From Selenomonas timonae (GTDB lineage: Bacteria; Bacillota; Negativicutes; Selenomonadales; Selenomonadaceae): a stretch of 64,000 nt of DNA. Position 1 is the stretch's first letter. Each line of letters begins with the position of its first letter. A program made the position numbers and the translations under genes. Below are positions 19,368 to 27,924 of this stretch, piece after piece. Location of the stretch: contig NZ_CP060204.1 of assembly GCF_014250475.1 (NCBI RefSeq), positions 757,001 through 821,000 of the forward strand, read 5' to 3'. The notes under the pieces are model-generated. The model was not told the origin of the DNA, made no database searches, and saw nothing but the letters and a program-made list of their open reading frames with translations.

Positions 19368-20300
19368 ATGATGACGAAAACATGGACAGCCACCCTTCTC
19401 ACGGCACTCACACTCGCTCTTACGGCATGCGGCGCGCCCGCTACGCAGGAGAGCACGTCAGGCACCTATGCCACAATTACGGACGACAACGGGCGCACGG
19501 TCAATTTTGACAAGAAGCCCGAGCGCATCGTCGTCACCTCCGCCTCCTTCCTCGAGCCACTCTACGCCGTCGGCGGCGAGGTCGTCGGCAGACCTGACTC
19601 CAAGTCGAAGATCCCCGATGCGGCGAAGAACGTCACGAGTATCGGTCGCGTCTACCAGATCGACGCGGAGAAGGTGCTCTCCCTCACGCCCGACCTCGTC
19701 ATCCTCAACAAGGGCATGAACGAAAAGCTCGTCGAGACACTTGCGGCGAACAACGTCAACACCCTCGTCCTCGACATGAAGACCTACGACGACGTGAAGC
19801 GCGAGATCGGCATCTTTGCTGCGCTCACGGGCGAGAAGGCAAAGGGAGAGGAACTCACATCGAAGATGGATTCGGACATCGCCGCCGTGCGCGCCTCGAT
19901 TCCCTCGGACAAGAAGCGCATTGCGATCATCCACAGCACGGGGCAGGGACTCTCCGTCCAGCTCGACGGCAGCATTGCAGGCTCGATTGCAAACATGCTC
20001 GGCTGGGAGAACACGGCGAGCGGCATGACCGCGCTCGACAAGAACCCCGACGCTGCGCCCTACAGCATGGAGACGCTCGTTGCGCAGAACCCTGACATCA
20101 TCTTCGTCACGAGCATGGGCGAGGAGTCGGAGATTCGCGCCTCGATGGAGGCGATGTTCGCGGAGAGCCCCGCATGGCAGAGCGTCAGCGCCATCCGTGA
20201 CGGCAAGGTTTACTACCTGCCGCAGGAGATGTTCCTCTTCAGCCCCGGCATCGAGTACCCTGAGGCGGTCAAATATATGGCGAGGCTCGTCTATCCATGA
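19368..20300 (+). CDS. ABC transporter substrate-binding lipoprotein (BtuF/FepB-like, cluster C)
   Basis: Periplasmic binding protein, 310 residues, with a lipoprotein signal (lipobox LTAC) and the class III binding fold: DDNGRTVNFDKKPERIVV at the mature N-terminus and a C-terminal domain ending with DGKVYYLP..FSPG. Two adjacent ATG codons are possible (19368, 19371). Neighbouring cbiL suggests a corrinoid or cobalt-chelate substrate, but siderophore or haem cannot be excluded. Confidence 0.85.
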   Translation: MMTKTWTATLLTALTLALTACGAPATQESTSGTYATITDDNGRTVNFDKKPERIVVTSASFLEPLYAVGGEVVGRPDSKSKIPDAAKNVTSIGRVYQIDAEKVLSLTPDLVILNKGMNEKLVETLAANNVNTLVLDMKTYDDVKREIGIFAALTGEKAKGEELTSKMDSDIAAVRASIPSDKKRIAIIHSTGQGLSVQLDGSIAGSIANMLGWENTASGMTALDKNPDAAPYSMETLVAQNPDIIFVTSMGEESEIRASMEAMFAESPAWQSVSAIRDGKVYYLPQEMFLFSPGIEYPEAVKYMARLVYP

Positions 20301-21268
20301 AAAAGCGGATAGTCCTGCTCGTCTTCTTTGCCGTACTCGCGGCATTCTCAATGATGATCTCGGCGGCAAAGGGCTCGGTTGACATCCCGCTCGCGGAGAT
20401 CATCGGCATCCTCGGCGGTGCGCAGGACACGGCGCACGCGCAGATCCTCTGGAACATCCGTCTGCCGCGCACCATCGTTGCCGCCCTCGTTGGGATCAAT
20501 CTCTCCCTATCGGGCGCGATCCTGCAGGCGATCCTGCGCAACCCGCTCGCCGACCCGCATATCATCGGCATCTCGTCGGGCGCGGGGCTTGCGGGCATCT
20601 TCATCATGCTGATGCTGCCGGGCGCGGCGTGGCTCATCACCCCCGCAGCGTTCGGCGGGGCGATGCTCGCCGCGCTGCTCATCTACATCCTCGCGTGGCG
20701 CGATGGCATCCGCCCGACGCGCATCATCCTCGCGGGCGTTGCCGTCTCGGCATTCCTCGGCGCGGGCATCTCCGCAATGATGATCCTCTACAGTGACCGC
20801 GTGCACAGCGCGCTGATGTGGATGGTCGGCGGACTCTCCGCGCGCAGCTGGCCGCATGTCGATCTGCTGCTGCCCTATACGATTGTTGCGGGACTCCTCG
20901 CACTCATGGCGGCACAGCGGCTCAACATTCTCCAGCTCGGCGACGATATGGCACGTGGCATCGGACTTGCCGTCGAGCGCACGCGCATCATGCTCACGGC
21001 GGTTGCCGCGCTCCTCGCCGCGAGCGCTGTCTCCGTCGTGGGGCTGCTCGGCTTCGTTGGGCTCATCGTCCCACACGCAGCACGCCTCATGATCGGGGCA
21101 GACTACCGCTTCCTCCTGCCGGCGGCGGCGCTTCTCGGCATCGCCGTCGTCACGCTCAGTGACACGGCGGCACGGCTGCTCTTTGCACCGCTCGAACTGC
21201 CCGTTGGCATCATCATGGCGGTCGTCGGTGCGCCGTTCTTCCTCTATCTCCTCAGGAGGCAGCTATGA
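20297..21268 (+). CDS. FecCD/BtuC-type ABC transporter permease
   Basis: Inner-membrane permease of 323 residues with about ten hydrophobic segments. Family motifs: IRLPRTIVAALVG, LAGAILQ-like (LSGAILQAILRNPLADP), GFVGLIVPHAARLM near the coupling helix, and a C-terminal PVGIIMAVVGAPFFLYLL. Overlaps the binding-protein gene by 4 bp (ATGA) and the ATPase gene by 4 bp, so all are translationally coupled. Confidence 0.92.
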   Translation: MKKRIVLLVFFAVLAAFSMMISAAKGSVDIPLAEIIGILGGAQDTAHAQILWNIRLPRTIVAALVGINLSLSGAILQAILRNPLADPHIIGISSGAGLAGIFIMLMLPGAAWLITPAAFGGAMLAALLIYILAWRDGIRPTRIILAGVAVSAFLGAGISAMMILYSDRVHSALMWMVGGLSARSWPHVDLLLPYTIVAGLLALMAAQRLNILQLGDDMARGIGLAVERTRIMLTAVAALLAASAVSVVGLLGFVGLIVPHAARLMIGADYRFLLPAAALLGIAVVTLSDTAARLLFAPLELPVGIIMAVVGAPFFLYLLRRQL

Positions 21269-22056
21269 GTGCCGGGATGAGCACCCGCAATCTGTGCGTG
21301 AAGATTGCGGGCAAGGAAATCCTCCACGGGCTGAACGTAGAGATAGCCGCAGGGCGGCGCACAGCCATCATCGGCCCGAACGGCGCGGGCAAGACCACCC
21401 TCCTACGCGCGCTTGCGGGGCTGAACCGCCGCTACACGGGCGAGATCATGCTCGATGGGCGCGAGCTTGGCAGCTACGCGGAAAAGGAGCTCGCACGCGT
21501 GCGCGCCATCCTGCCGCAGGAGCGTGCAGCGGCGCAGGGGCTCACGGTAGAGCAGCTCGTTACGTATGGACGCTTTGCCCACGCAGGGCTCTTTCAGACG
21601 CATGCCGACGCGGAGGATCGCGAGGCAATCGCGTGGGCGATGGAGACCGCGCACGTCTCCGCCTTTGCAGAGCGCGAGGTGCACACCCTCTCGGGCGGCG
21701 AGCGGCAGCGCGTCTTTCTCGCAATGGCGCTCAGTCAGCGCCCGCGCCTCCTCCTGCTCGACGAGCCGACCACCTATCTCGACGTCGCGCATCAGCTGCG
21801 CGTCATGGAGATCATCTCCGCGCTCAACCGCGTGCACGGCATGACCATCCTCATGGTGCTGCACGACATGGCGCACGCCATGCAGTACGCCGACGACATC
21901 GTTCTCGTAGAGGCGGGGCGCGTCGTCGCAACGGGCACGCCCACCGAGGTGCTCACCGAGGAGCGCATTGCCGCCGTCTTCGGCGTCGAGGTCGAAATCT
22001 TCACGAACAGTCGCGGCATCCGTGTGCCGTCTCCCGTGGCACTTGTGGGGGAATAG
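21265..22056 (+). CDS. ABC transporter ATP-binding protein (BtuD/FecE-like)
   Basis: Cytoplasmic ATPase of 263 residues. Walker A GPNGAGKTTLL, Q-loop LPQERAA, signature LSGGERQRV, Walker B LLLLDEPT and the switch His (VLHDMAH) are all intact. Last gene of the cbiL-binding protein-permease-ATPase operon. Confidence 0.94.
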   Translation: MSAGMSTRNLCVKIAGKEILHGLNVEIAAGRRTAIIGPNGAGKTTLLRALAGLNRRYTGEIMLDGRELGSYAEKELARVRAILPQERAAAQGLTVEQLVTYGRFAHAGLFQTHADAEDREAIAWAMETAHVSAFAEREVHTLSGGERQRVFLAMALSQRPRLLLLDEPTTYLDVAHQLRVMEIISALNRVHGMTILMVLHDMAHAMQYADDIVLVEAGRVVATGTPTEVLTEERIAAVFGVEVEIFTNSRGIRVPSPVALVGE

Positions 22057-22115
22057 ATCATTGTTTGAACGGGTGTAGGATAACCTGCATCCGTTCTTTT
22101 TTGCACCAAAATAAA

Positions 22116-22144
22116 TTGACAACGCACAAAAAAATTCATACAAT
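22116..22144 (+). promoter_or_regulatory. Promoter of RelB/YoeB module 1
   Basis: TTGACA, 17-bp spacer, TACAAT, followed by TAGACAAACAGACAAAAGG, whose repeated AGACAAA could be an autoregulatory operator. Confidence 0.75.
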
Positions 22145-22174
22145 GTAGACAAACAGACAAAAGGAGGTGACATC

Positions 22175-22447
22175 ATGGCACAGGCAAGTGTGAGCATTCG
22201 GATGGATGCAGACCTCAAGCGGCAGTTCGACGAATTCTGCTCCGAGATCGGGATGACGATGACGACAGCGTTCTGCGTTTTTGCAAAGACGGCAGTGCGC
22301 GAGCGTAAGATCCCGTTCGAGATCTCGGCAGAGCGCAGCGATCCGTTTTATTCGGAGAGCAACATACGTTATCTGGAAGCCTTAAAGCGAGATATTGAGG
22401 CAGGAAATGCGCATTTCGCCAAACATGAACTGATTGAGGTGGTTTGA
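22175..22447 (+). CDS. RelB/DinJ family antitoxin (module 1)
   Basis: Ribbon-helix-helix antitoxin of 90 residues. The N-terminal beta strand and helices (ASVSIRMDADLKRQFDEFC..) match RelB/DinJ; the C-terminal tail wraps and neutralises the toxin. SD AAAGGAGGTG. Overlaps the toxin gene by one base (TGATG). Paralogous to the antitoxin at 43198. Confidence 0.9.
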   Translation: MAQASVSIRMDADLKRQFDEFCSEIGMTMTTAFCVFAKTAVRERKIPFEISAERSDPFYSESNIRYLEALKRDIEAGNAHFAKHELIEVV

Positions 22448-22707
22448 TGGAGCTGCTTTGGGAAGACCGTGCATGGGAAGAATATCTGTACTGGCAGACG
22501 CAGGACAGGAAGACCTTGAAGCGCATCAATGCCATCGTGCGTGATATTCAGAGAAATCCGTCGGATGGCATAGGCAAGGCAGAGCCGCTTCGAGGGAATC
22601 TCAGCGGATGGTGGAGCAGACGCATTGACGATGCGAACCGTGTTGTCTACTATGAACAAAACGGGATTATTCACATTGCCTCCTGCCGTGGGCATTACGA
22701 AAAGTAA
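22447..22707 (+). CDS. Txe/YoeB family mRNA-interferase toxin (module 1)
   Basis: RelE-superfamily endoribonuclease, 86 residues, cleaving mRNA in the ribosomal A site. YoeB-type features: WEDRAWEEYLYWQ at the N-terminus, LSGWWSRRIDDANRVVY and the C-terminal GHYEK with catalytic His-Tyr. The ATG overlaps the antitoxin stop. A paralogue is at 43464. Confidence 0.92.
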   Translation: MELLWEDRAWEEYLYWQTQDRKTLKRINAIVRDIQRNPSDGIGKAEPLRGNLSGWWSRRIDDANRVVYYEQNGIIHIASCRGHYEK

Positions 22708-22716
22708 TACCGCTAG

Positions 22717-22746
22717 GAAAACGCTGATAAAATAGAAACTCCCCAT
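22717..22746. repeat. Partial copy of GGAATCGCTGATAAAAT element
   Basis: GGAAAACGCTGATAAAATAG closely matches the left end of the 2798 element. The rest of the interval to the porin gene (to 22977) shows only an AT-rich promoter-like region and no gene. Confidence 0.45.
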
Positions 22747-22977
22747 GTATGGAGTGAATTGGGCTCTTTGCGCTCAGATGAGCAAACATAAACTCAAAAT
22801 TATAACCTGCTATAAATTTTTTCGACAATAGGTCTTGCAATTTATTCCCGCACGTGCTATGATGAAATCGTTCCAAGGGAAGAGAATGAATCGCGAAAAG
22901 GAAACATGGACACTTCAGCGACATCTCACTCCTTTGGAAATCAGATGTTTTCTGTTTTACAGAAGGAGGAGTTTCTC

Positions 22978-24285
22978 ATGAAGAAGACTCTCGTATCCGC
23001 ACTCGCAACGGCTCTCGTTGTCGGTGCAGCAAGCACGACGTTCGCTGCGGCGAACCCGTTCTCCGATGTGCCCCGTGACCACTGGGCATACGATGCTGTG
23101 ACCCAGCTCGCCGCTGATGGCGTTGTTGAGGGCTACGGCGACGGCACCTATCGTGGTGACCGCAACATCACGCGTTATGAGATGGCGCAGATGGTTGCAA
23201 AGGCAATGGCAAAGGGCGATATGTCCGCTTCGGATCGTGCGCTCGTTGACCGCCTCGCAGCTGAGTTCGCAGACGAGCTCAACAACCTCGGCGTCCGCGT
23301 CTCGAACCTCGAGCGCAACGCTGACATGGTGAAGTGGAATGGCAAGCTCGAGTATACGTATACGAGCCAGCGTCTCGAGGGAAAGGATCGTGAGAATGAT
23401 GATCATCTCATGTTCCGTCTCGAGCCGAGTGCAGAAGTCAACAACCACTGGCATGTGAATGCACGTCTCGACAGTGCGTACAACATGAAGAGAGATGAGG
23501 GCGACGACAGCACTGTTACGCTGAAGCGCGCATGGGCACAGGGCGACTATGACAACTTTATGGTGAAGCTCGGCAAGATGGAGCTTCTCTCTTCGGAAGC
23601 ATATGCTGCTCCAGGCGCGATTGTCTTTGATCAGGAGTTCTCGGGTGCAGAGGTCAGCTTCGGTAAGGATGTGCAGGTTACACTCCAGGCTGGTCGTGTG
23701 AACCTTGAGGACACCTTTAAGAGCAAGGCTTTGGATCTGAATGCGGCTCTGGTGGCTGATGGCGGCAGCTATGATCGCAGCAAGACGGCGAACTATCAGC
23801 ACGTTGGTCTCCAGTACAACAAGAACAATTTTGTTGCAGGTGCTGACTACTATCGTCTCGGCTCGGAAGCTTTCAGCGATGGATTCACGAAGAACGACAA
23901 GGAGCGCTTTGGCATTTGGGGTCTGAACCTCGGCTATCACTTCGATAAGAACAGCTTCCTCTCTGGTGCATATGCACACAACACCGGCATTGACGACAGC
24001 ACGTGGAAGAAGTCCTATCAGGTCAGCTATGACTATAAGGGCGCACAGTCTGAGGACAAGGGGTCGTGGGGCGCATATGTTGCCTATCGTTACCTTGGCG
24101 GTGCATCGCCCTCTGCGACGCAGGATGGTGCTCTGTTCGGTTCGAAGGGCGTTGAGCTCGGTACGAACTACACGCTGTTTAAGAATGTCATTCTTTCCGC
24201 GAAGTACTTCAAGGGCAAGACCATTGAAAAGCAGGCTGATGACAAGGTTCAGCAGCTCTTCGGCCGCGTTGAGTTCCTGTTCTAA
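22978..24285 (+). CDS. SLH-domain outer-membrane porin (OmpM/Mep45-like), intact copy
   Basis: Major outer-membrane protein of Negativicutes, 435 residues. A signal peptide (about 1-24, ending TFAAA) is followed by one SLH domain (NPFSDVPRDHWAYDAV..YRGDRNITRYEMAQM), which binds modified peptidoglycan. A short coiled-coil spacer (LVDRLAAEFADELNNLGVRVSNLE-like, residues 85-110) leads into a C-terminal beta barrel of about 320 residues ending in aromatic Phe (FGRVEFLF). It tethers the outer membrane and forms a diffusion pore. ATG 22978 follows GAAGGAGGAG. Paralogue at 48271 is disrupted. Confidence 0.93.
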   Translation: MKKTLVSALATALVVGAASTTFAAANPFSDVPRDHWAYDAVTQLAADGVVEGYGDGTYRGDRNITRYEMAQMVAKAMAKGDMSASDRALVDRLAAEFADELNNLGVRVSNLERNADMVKWNGKLEYTYTSQRLEGKDRENDDHLMFRLEPSAEVNNHWHVNARLDSAYNMKRDEGDDSTVTLKRAWAQGDYDNFMVKLGKMELLSSEAYAAPGAIVFDQEFSGAEVSFGKDVQVTLQAGRVNLEDTFKSKALDLNAALVADGGSYDRSKTANYQHVGLQYNKNNFVAGADYYRLGSEAFSDGFTKNDKERFGIWGLNLGYHFDKNSFLSGAYAHNTGIDDSTWKKSYQVSYDYKGAQSEDKGSWGAYVAYRYLGGASPSATQDGALFGSKGVELGTNYTLFKNVILSAKYFKGKTIEKQADDKVQQLFGRVEFLF

Positions 24286-24323
24286 GAATTCACGTCACGT
24301 ACTGCGGCACACGCCGCATAGTA

Positions 24324-24354
24324 AAATCCCCCTCCATTCGGAGGGGGATTTTTA
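24324..24354 (+). terminator. Terminator after SLH porin
   Basis: AATCCCCCTCC-ATTC-GGAGGGGGATT hairpin followed by TTTA. Confidence 0.85.
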
Positions 24355-24366
24355 GTGTGAAAAACT

Positions 24367-24396
24367 TATAGCACATATAACAATATGTGCTATAAT
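24367..24396 (+). promoter_or_regulatory. hicAB operator overlapping the -10 box
   Basis: A perfect palindrome TATAGCACATAT-AACA-ATATGTGCTATA runs into TATAAT (24391-24396), 22 bp before the hicA start. A dyad on the -10 element is what autorepression by the HicB DNA-binding domain would use; that role is inferred. Confidence 0.75.
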
Positions 24397-24417
24397 AAAC
24401 AAAAGGGAGATGAGTCC

Positions 24418-24615
24418 ATGCGCAGCTATTCGTCACGGGAAGTTATCAAGATACTCAAAGCGGATGGATGGTATGAGGTGCACTGTGTCGGTGATCATCA
24501 TCAATTCAAGCATCCGACGAAGAAGGGGCGCGTTACTGTACCGCATCCCGTGAAGGATGTTACGCAATTTGTTTTAAAACACATTTCGGAGCAGTCCGGC
24601 ATTGTGTTTACCTAG
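24418..24615 (+). CDS. hicA: HicA family mRNA-interferase toxin
   Basis: 65-residue double-stranded-RNA-binding-fold ribonuclease. It begins SSREVIKILKADGW, with the catalytic His in GDHHQFKHP and the VTVPHP segment. ATG 24418 lies behind GGGAG. First gene of the hicAB pair. Confidence 0.93.
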   Translation: MRSYSSREVIKILKADGWYEVHCVGDHHQFKHPTKKGRVTVPHPVKDVTQFVLKHISEQSGIVFT

Positions 24616-24628
24616 GAGGATGATTCTT

Positions 24629-25054
24629 GTGAAGGATAACTATATCTTTCCTGCTGTTTTTCACGTGGATGAGGAAGGTGTTTCGGTCTGCTTCCCGGAT
24701 TTGCCGGGCTGTTTGACCTGTGCTGATACGATGGAGGAGGCTTTTGTCCGTGCGAAGGAGGCTGTTCAGCTCCATCTCTATGGGATGGAGGAGGATGCAG
24801 AGGAGATTCCCTCTCCCACGTCTCTGATGCAGATTAAGACATCGCGGGGGGAGACCATTGGGCTGATCGAGGCGTGGATGCCGCCGTTCCGTGAGAAGAT
24901 GAGCAACAAGGCGACGAGCAAGACGGTTACAATTCCACGGTGGCTTGATATCCTAGCGCGTCGCGAAAAAGTAAACTACTCGCATTTGCTACAGTCTGCG
25001 CTGAAATCTTACCTCGGTGTTACTGAGAATCCCTCACAGAGTATGAGGGCGTGA
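24629..25054 (+). CDS. hicB: HicB family antitoxin
   Basis: Antitoxin of about 141 residues. The N-terminal partial RNase H fold (YIFPAVFHVDEEGVSVCFPDLPGC) neutralises HicA; the C-terminal ribbon-helix-helix (KTVTIPRWLDILARRE..) binds DNA. ATG 24620 directly abuts the SD AGGAGG (24614-24619), so GTG 24629 with spacing 9 is preferred. Confidence 0.9.
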   Translation: MKDNYIFPAVFHVDEEGVSVCFPDLPGCLTCADTMEEAFVRAKEAVQLHLYGMEEDAEEIPSPTSLMQIKTSRGETIGLIEAWMPPFREKMSNKATSKTVTIPRWLDILARREKVNYSHLLQSALKSYLGVTENPSQSMRA

Positions 25055-25089
25055 ATGTCATCTCTTAGATATTGCGATCTTCCTATGAG

Positions 25090-25126
25090 AAATCCCCCTT
25101 TCCGAACAAGCGGAAAGGGGGATTTT
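25090..25126. terminator. Bidirectional terminator between hicB and the minus-strand pair
   Basis: AAATCCCCCTTTCC / GGAAAGGGGGATTTT. Both sides have T-runs, fitting convergent transcription units. Confidence 0.85.
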
Positions 25127-25137
25127 GCGGTTCTTAT

Positions 25138-25323
25138 TTACGCAGATACGTCGATGCTGTTTCCGAGACTCGGATCGATGCTTGCCGTGGTTTCCTCGAT
25201 GAGGTCGAGGGCATCCTTGCCGGAGTCCATTGCCATCTTTGCGACGGCAATGCCGAGGCTCTGCTGTGCCTGTGCCTGGTGCATACCGACTGACATCTGT
25301 GCGATATCCATTGTAAGATCCAT
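25138..25323 (-). CDS. YjfB-like small motility-associated protein
   Basis: 61-residue protein matching the YjfB family (MDIAQMSVGMHQAQAQQSLG..VAKMAMDSGKDAL), small helical proteins often encoded near flagellar genes; molecular role unknown. The start at 25323 is 8 nt after GGGGGAG; an internal ATG at 25311 is possible. It is 12 bp downstream of the FliD-like gene and co-oriented, so an operon is likely. Confidence 0.7.
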   Translation of the reverse strand: MDLTMDIAQMSVGMHQAQAQQSLGIAVAKMAMDSGKDALDLIEETTASIDPSLGNSIDVSA

Positions 25324-25335
25324 TTTATTCTCCCC

Positions 25336-26166
25336 CTATACATAGATGCTGAAGAGGTTCAGCATATTTGAGTAGCGTGACATGGTGGGCAGGGATCTGC
25401 CGTTGAGCATGTTCGCAGCGTAGTTCAGCTGGCCGCCAATCGCCTGCTCCATCGAGGGGATGACGCGGCTGCGCGACATCTGCGCGTACTGTGCGTGGCG
25501 GTCGGCGCGTCCTGCGAGGCCTCCCTTGCCGAGGATTGCCTCGGACTGTGCGGGCGAGTCGGTGAGGGCACGGGCGAGACGGCTCTCGTTCACGCTCATC
25601 TTGCCTGTCTTGGCATCGACGGTGATGCCCATTTTGGCGTAGGAGTCCGCCTTGTATGTGGTGTCGGAGAACTCGGTGACGAGCTGACGGACCCCCTTGC
25701 CGAGGCTCTTGTTGTCCTGCAGGAAGTCGCTGGTCTCGTTGTACTCGCTGACGAGATCCTTGACGTTGTCGATGGCGGCCTTGAGCTTGTCGCTGTAGGT
25801 CTTGGAGCCGTCGGCGTTGGTCTTGATGTCGGAACTGTTCAGCTGGAAGTCCGTATTGCTGAGCTTGCCGGCGGACTTTCTGAGATCCTTCATGTTGCTG
25901 TCGTACTCGGCGTAGAACTTCGAGCTGGTCTCAGCGTAGGACTTGCGGAGGTTTCGCGCCTGGTTGGCGATCTCCATGATGGAGCTGAGTTCCTGTGCGC
26001 TCGACTCTCTGCTGCGATACTGCGCGGAGTAGAGGCTGGATCCTCTCTGCCGACGTGTCTTCTGATCGCCAAAGAGTGCTGCGGTTGCGTCCGTGCGCGA
26101 GTTGTTGGCGTAGAGCGAGCTGTAGATGCTGCGTGCTGCGCCGGTCATCTGCGATATGGTTGCCAT
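25336..26166 (-). CDS. FliD C-terminal-like protein, probable flagellar-associated
   Basis: 276 residues. The middle-to-C-terminal part resembles the D0/D1 region of flagellar hook-associated protein 2: VKDLVSEYNETSDFLQDN, then MGITVDAKTGKMSVNESRLARAL. The N-terminal region is Ser/Arg/Gln-rich and helical, without a signal peptide. An open frame continues far upstream, but ATG 26166 has the SD AAGGGGG at proper spacing and begins the protein-like sequence. It is shorter than a true FliD cap (about 450+) and lacks the central domain. No other flagellar genes are in the window. Confidence 0.55.
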   Translation of the reverse strand: MATISQMTGAARSIYSSLYANNSRTDATAALFGDQKTRRQRGSSLYSAQYRSRESSAQELSSIMEIANQARNLRKSYAETSSKFYAEYDSNMKDLRKSAGKLSNTDFQLNSSDIKTNADGSKTYSDKLKAAIDNVKDLVSEYNETSDFLQDNKSLGKGVRQLVTEFSDTTYKADSYAKMGITVDAKTGKMSVNESRLARALTDSPAQSEAILGKGGLAGRADRHAQYAQMSRSRVIPSMEQAIGGQLNYAANMLNGRSLPTMSRYSNMLNLFSIYV

Positions 26167-26264
26167 ATATGGTCCCCCTTCCATGGTAATGGCATGGGCA
26201 TAATTTCCTATGTATATTATATCGTTTTTTGTGGAAATGTCATTAGTTTTGGGAGAAAAATTTA

Positions 26265-26292
26265 TTGCGGAGCGTTTGATTTGTGGTAGAAT
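26265..26292 (+). promoter_or_regulatory. Promoter of mtaB
   Basis: TTGCGG, 16-bp spacer, TAGAAT, 28 bp before the TTG start. Confidence 0.6.
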
Positions 26293-26319
26293 AGGAAAAT
26301 ATTTGGAAGGAGGTGCGGC

Positions 26320-27618
26320 TTGAGGGCTGCATTTATGACGCTCGGCTGCAAGGTAAATCAGTTCGAGACGGAGACGATGGAGGGGCTGTTCCGCGCGCGT
26401 GGCTATGAGGTCGTGCCGTTCGAGGAGCGAGCGGAGGTCTATGTCATCAATACGTGTTCGGTGACGCATCTGAGCGACCGCAAGTCGCGCCAGCTGATCC
26501 GCCGTGCGGCGCGCACAAATCCATCTGCGTGCATTGCGGTGACGGGCTGCTATGCGCAGGTTGCACCCGAGGAGATCCGCGCGCTCGAGGGCGTGCGCGT
26601 TGTGATCGGGACGAAGGAGCGCGCGCGCATCGTGGACTATGTGGAGGAGGCACTGCGCGCGGATACGGGCGCGATCGGAACGATCACGGACATCATGCAG
26701 GCGCGCGTCTTCGAGGATATCCCGCTGCACGCGCTGCCTCATCGCACACGTGCATTTCTGAAGATCGAGGACGGCTGTCAGAATTTCTGCACGTTCTGCA
26801 TCATTCCCTATGCGCGCGGCCCCGTGAAGTCGCGCGAGCTCTCGGCGGTCGCGCGCGAGATGAAGCTGTTGACGGAGGCGGGCTTTCATGAGGTGGTGCT
26901 GACAGGGATTCACCTCGGCGCATACGGGATTGATCTCAGAGATCGTCCGACGCTCGCGGATGCGTGCCGCACGGCGCTCGCCGAGGAGGATCTGCGGCGT
27001 CTGCGTCTCGGCTCGCTCGAGTCGGTGGAACTGTCGGCGGAGCTCCTCGAACTGATGCGGACAGAGCCGCGTTTCGCGGCGCATCTGCATCTGCCGCTGC
27101 AGGCGGGGAGTGATAACGTGCTGCGCGCGATGAACCGTCACTACGATACGGCGGCGTTTGCCACGCTGCTCGAAGATGTGCGGCGGGCGGTGCCGGGGGT
27201 GGCGATCTCGACGGACATCATCGTGGGCTTTCCGGGCGAGACAGAGGAGGATTTTGCGGCGGGGCTGGACTTCGTGCGCGCAATGGGCTTTGCGCGGATG
27301 CACGTCTTCCCGTACTCGCCGCGCAAGGGGACGCCTGCGGCGCGGCGGAGCGATCAGGTGCTACCGATGTTGCGCAAGGAGCGCGCGGCGCGGATGCAGG
27401 CGCTCGCGGATGAGTTGGCAGAGGAATATCATCGCGCAGCGCTCGGCTCGGTCGCAGATGTGCTCTTTGAGACTTCGGCGGACGGCGTGACGGACGGGCT
27501 GACGGAGACGTATATCCGCGTCTATACGGATGCGCCCGTCACGCGCGGGGAGATTGCGCCCCTGCGGCTCACGCATCTCTATCGTGACGGCGTGTGGGGG
27601 GAGCCGACTGCAAAATAA
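26320..27618 (+). CDS. mtaB: tRNA (N6-L-threonylcarbamoyladenosine(37)-C2)-methylthiotransferase MtaB
   Basis: MiaB-like radical SAM methylthiotransferase converting t6A37 to ms2t6A37. 432 residues. An N-terminal UPF0004 domain with Cys ligands (LGCKVNQFE, NTCSVT, TGCYAQ), a radical SAM motif CQNFCTFCIIPYARG, and a C-terminal TRAM domain. The NTCSVTHLSD form separates MtaB from MiaB. The TTG start is 7 nt after GGAAGGAGG. Confidence 0.93.
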   Translation: MRAAFMTLGCKVNQFETETMEGLFRARGYEVVPFEERAEVYVINTCSVTHLSDRKSRQLIRRAARTNPSACIAVTGCYAQVAPEEIRALEGVRVVIGTKERARIVDYVEEALRADTGAIGTITDIMQARVFEDIPLHALPHRTRAFLKIEDGCQNFCTFCIIPYARGPVKSRELSAVAREMKLLTEAGFHEVVLTGIHLGAYGIDLRDRPTLADACRTALAEEDLRRLRLGSLESVELSAELLELMRTEPRFAAHLHLPLQAGSDNVLRAMNRHYDTAAFATLLEDVRRAVPGVAISTDIIVGFPGETEEDFAAGLDFVRAMGFARMHVFPYSPRKGTPAARRSDQVLPMLRKERAARMQALADELAEEYHRAALGSVADVLFETSADGVTDGLTETYIRVYTDAPVTRGEIAPLRLTHLYRDGVWGEPTAK

Positions 27619-27622
27619 ATCC

Positions 27623-27651
27623 TTGACAGCGCTGTCCGTATCTGCTATTAT
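27623..27651 (+). promoter_or_regulatory. tRNA-Arg promoter
   Basis: TTGACA, 17-bp spacer, TATTAT, starting 4 bp after the mtaB stop. Confidence 0.7.
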
Positions 27652-27672
27652 AATCAAGTCGTCAAGACATGT

Positions 27673-27750
27673 GACTCAGTAGCTCAGCTGGATTAGAGTA
27701 TTTGACTACGAATCAAAGGGTCGGGGGTTCGAATCCCTCCTGGGTCACCA
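27673..27750 (+). tRNA. tRNA-Arg (ACG)
   Basis: 78-nt cloverleaf with encoded CCA. The acceptor GACTCAG pairs with CTGGGTC (one G-T), the anticodon stem is TTTGA/TCAAA with loop CTACGAA (anticodon ACG, expected to be deaminated to ICG), and the T loop is TTCGAAT. Confidence 0.96.
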
Positions 27751-27760
27751 CTATGGACAT

Positions 27761-27787
27761 AACGTCGACTGAGGTCGGCGTTTTTTT
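27761..27787 (+). terminator. Terminator after tRNA-Arg
   Basis: AACGTCGAC / GTCGGCGTT stem followed by a T7 run. Confidence 0.8.
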
Positions 27788-27924
27788 GTGCTTTTTTATT
27801 CTCAATAAAGGTACTGAGAATGAAAATATGAACGGCGTTCATTTTTCTCTTTTCAAATCCATTATTTTTCGCTATAATAGTCGTGTACGACGAAAGAAAG
27901 GGTGAAGTTCTTTTGGAGGAGAAG

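Noticed and set aside
22717-22977. A gene between the YoeB toxin and the SLH porin
   Set aside because: The in-frame extension upstream of the porin's ATG 22978 lacks a signal peptide and SD; only a repeat fragment and AT-rich promoter-like sequence are present.
26167-27303. Long N-terminal extension of the FliD-like frame
   Set aside because: This part lies antisense to mtaB and is Arg/His-rich; the SD-preceded ATG at 26166 begins the protein-like sequence.
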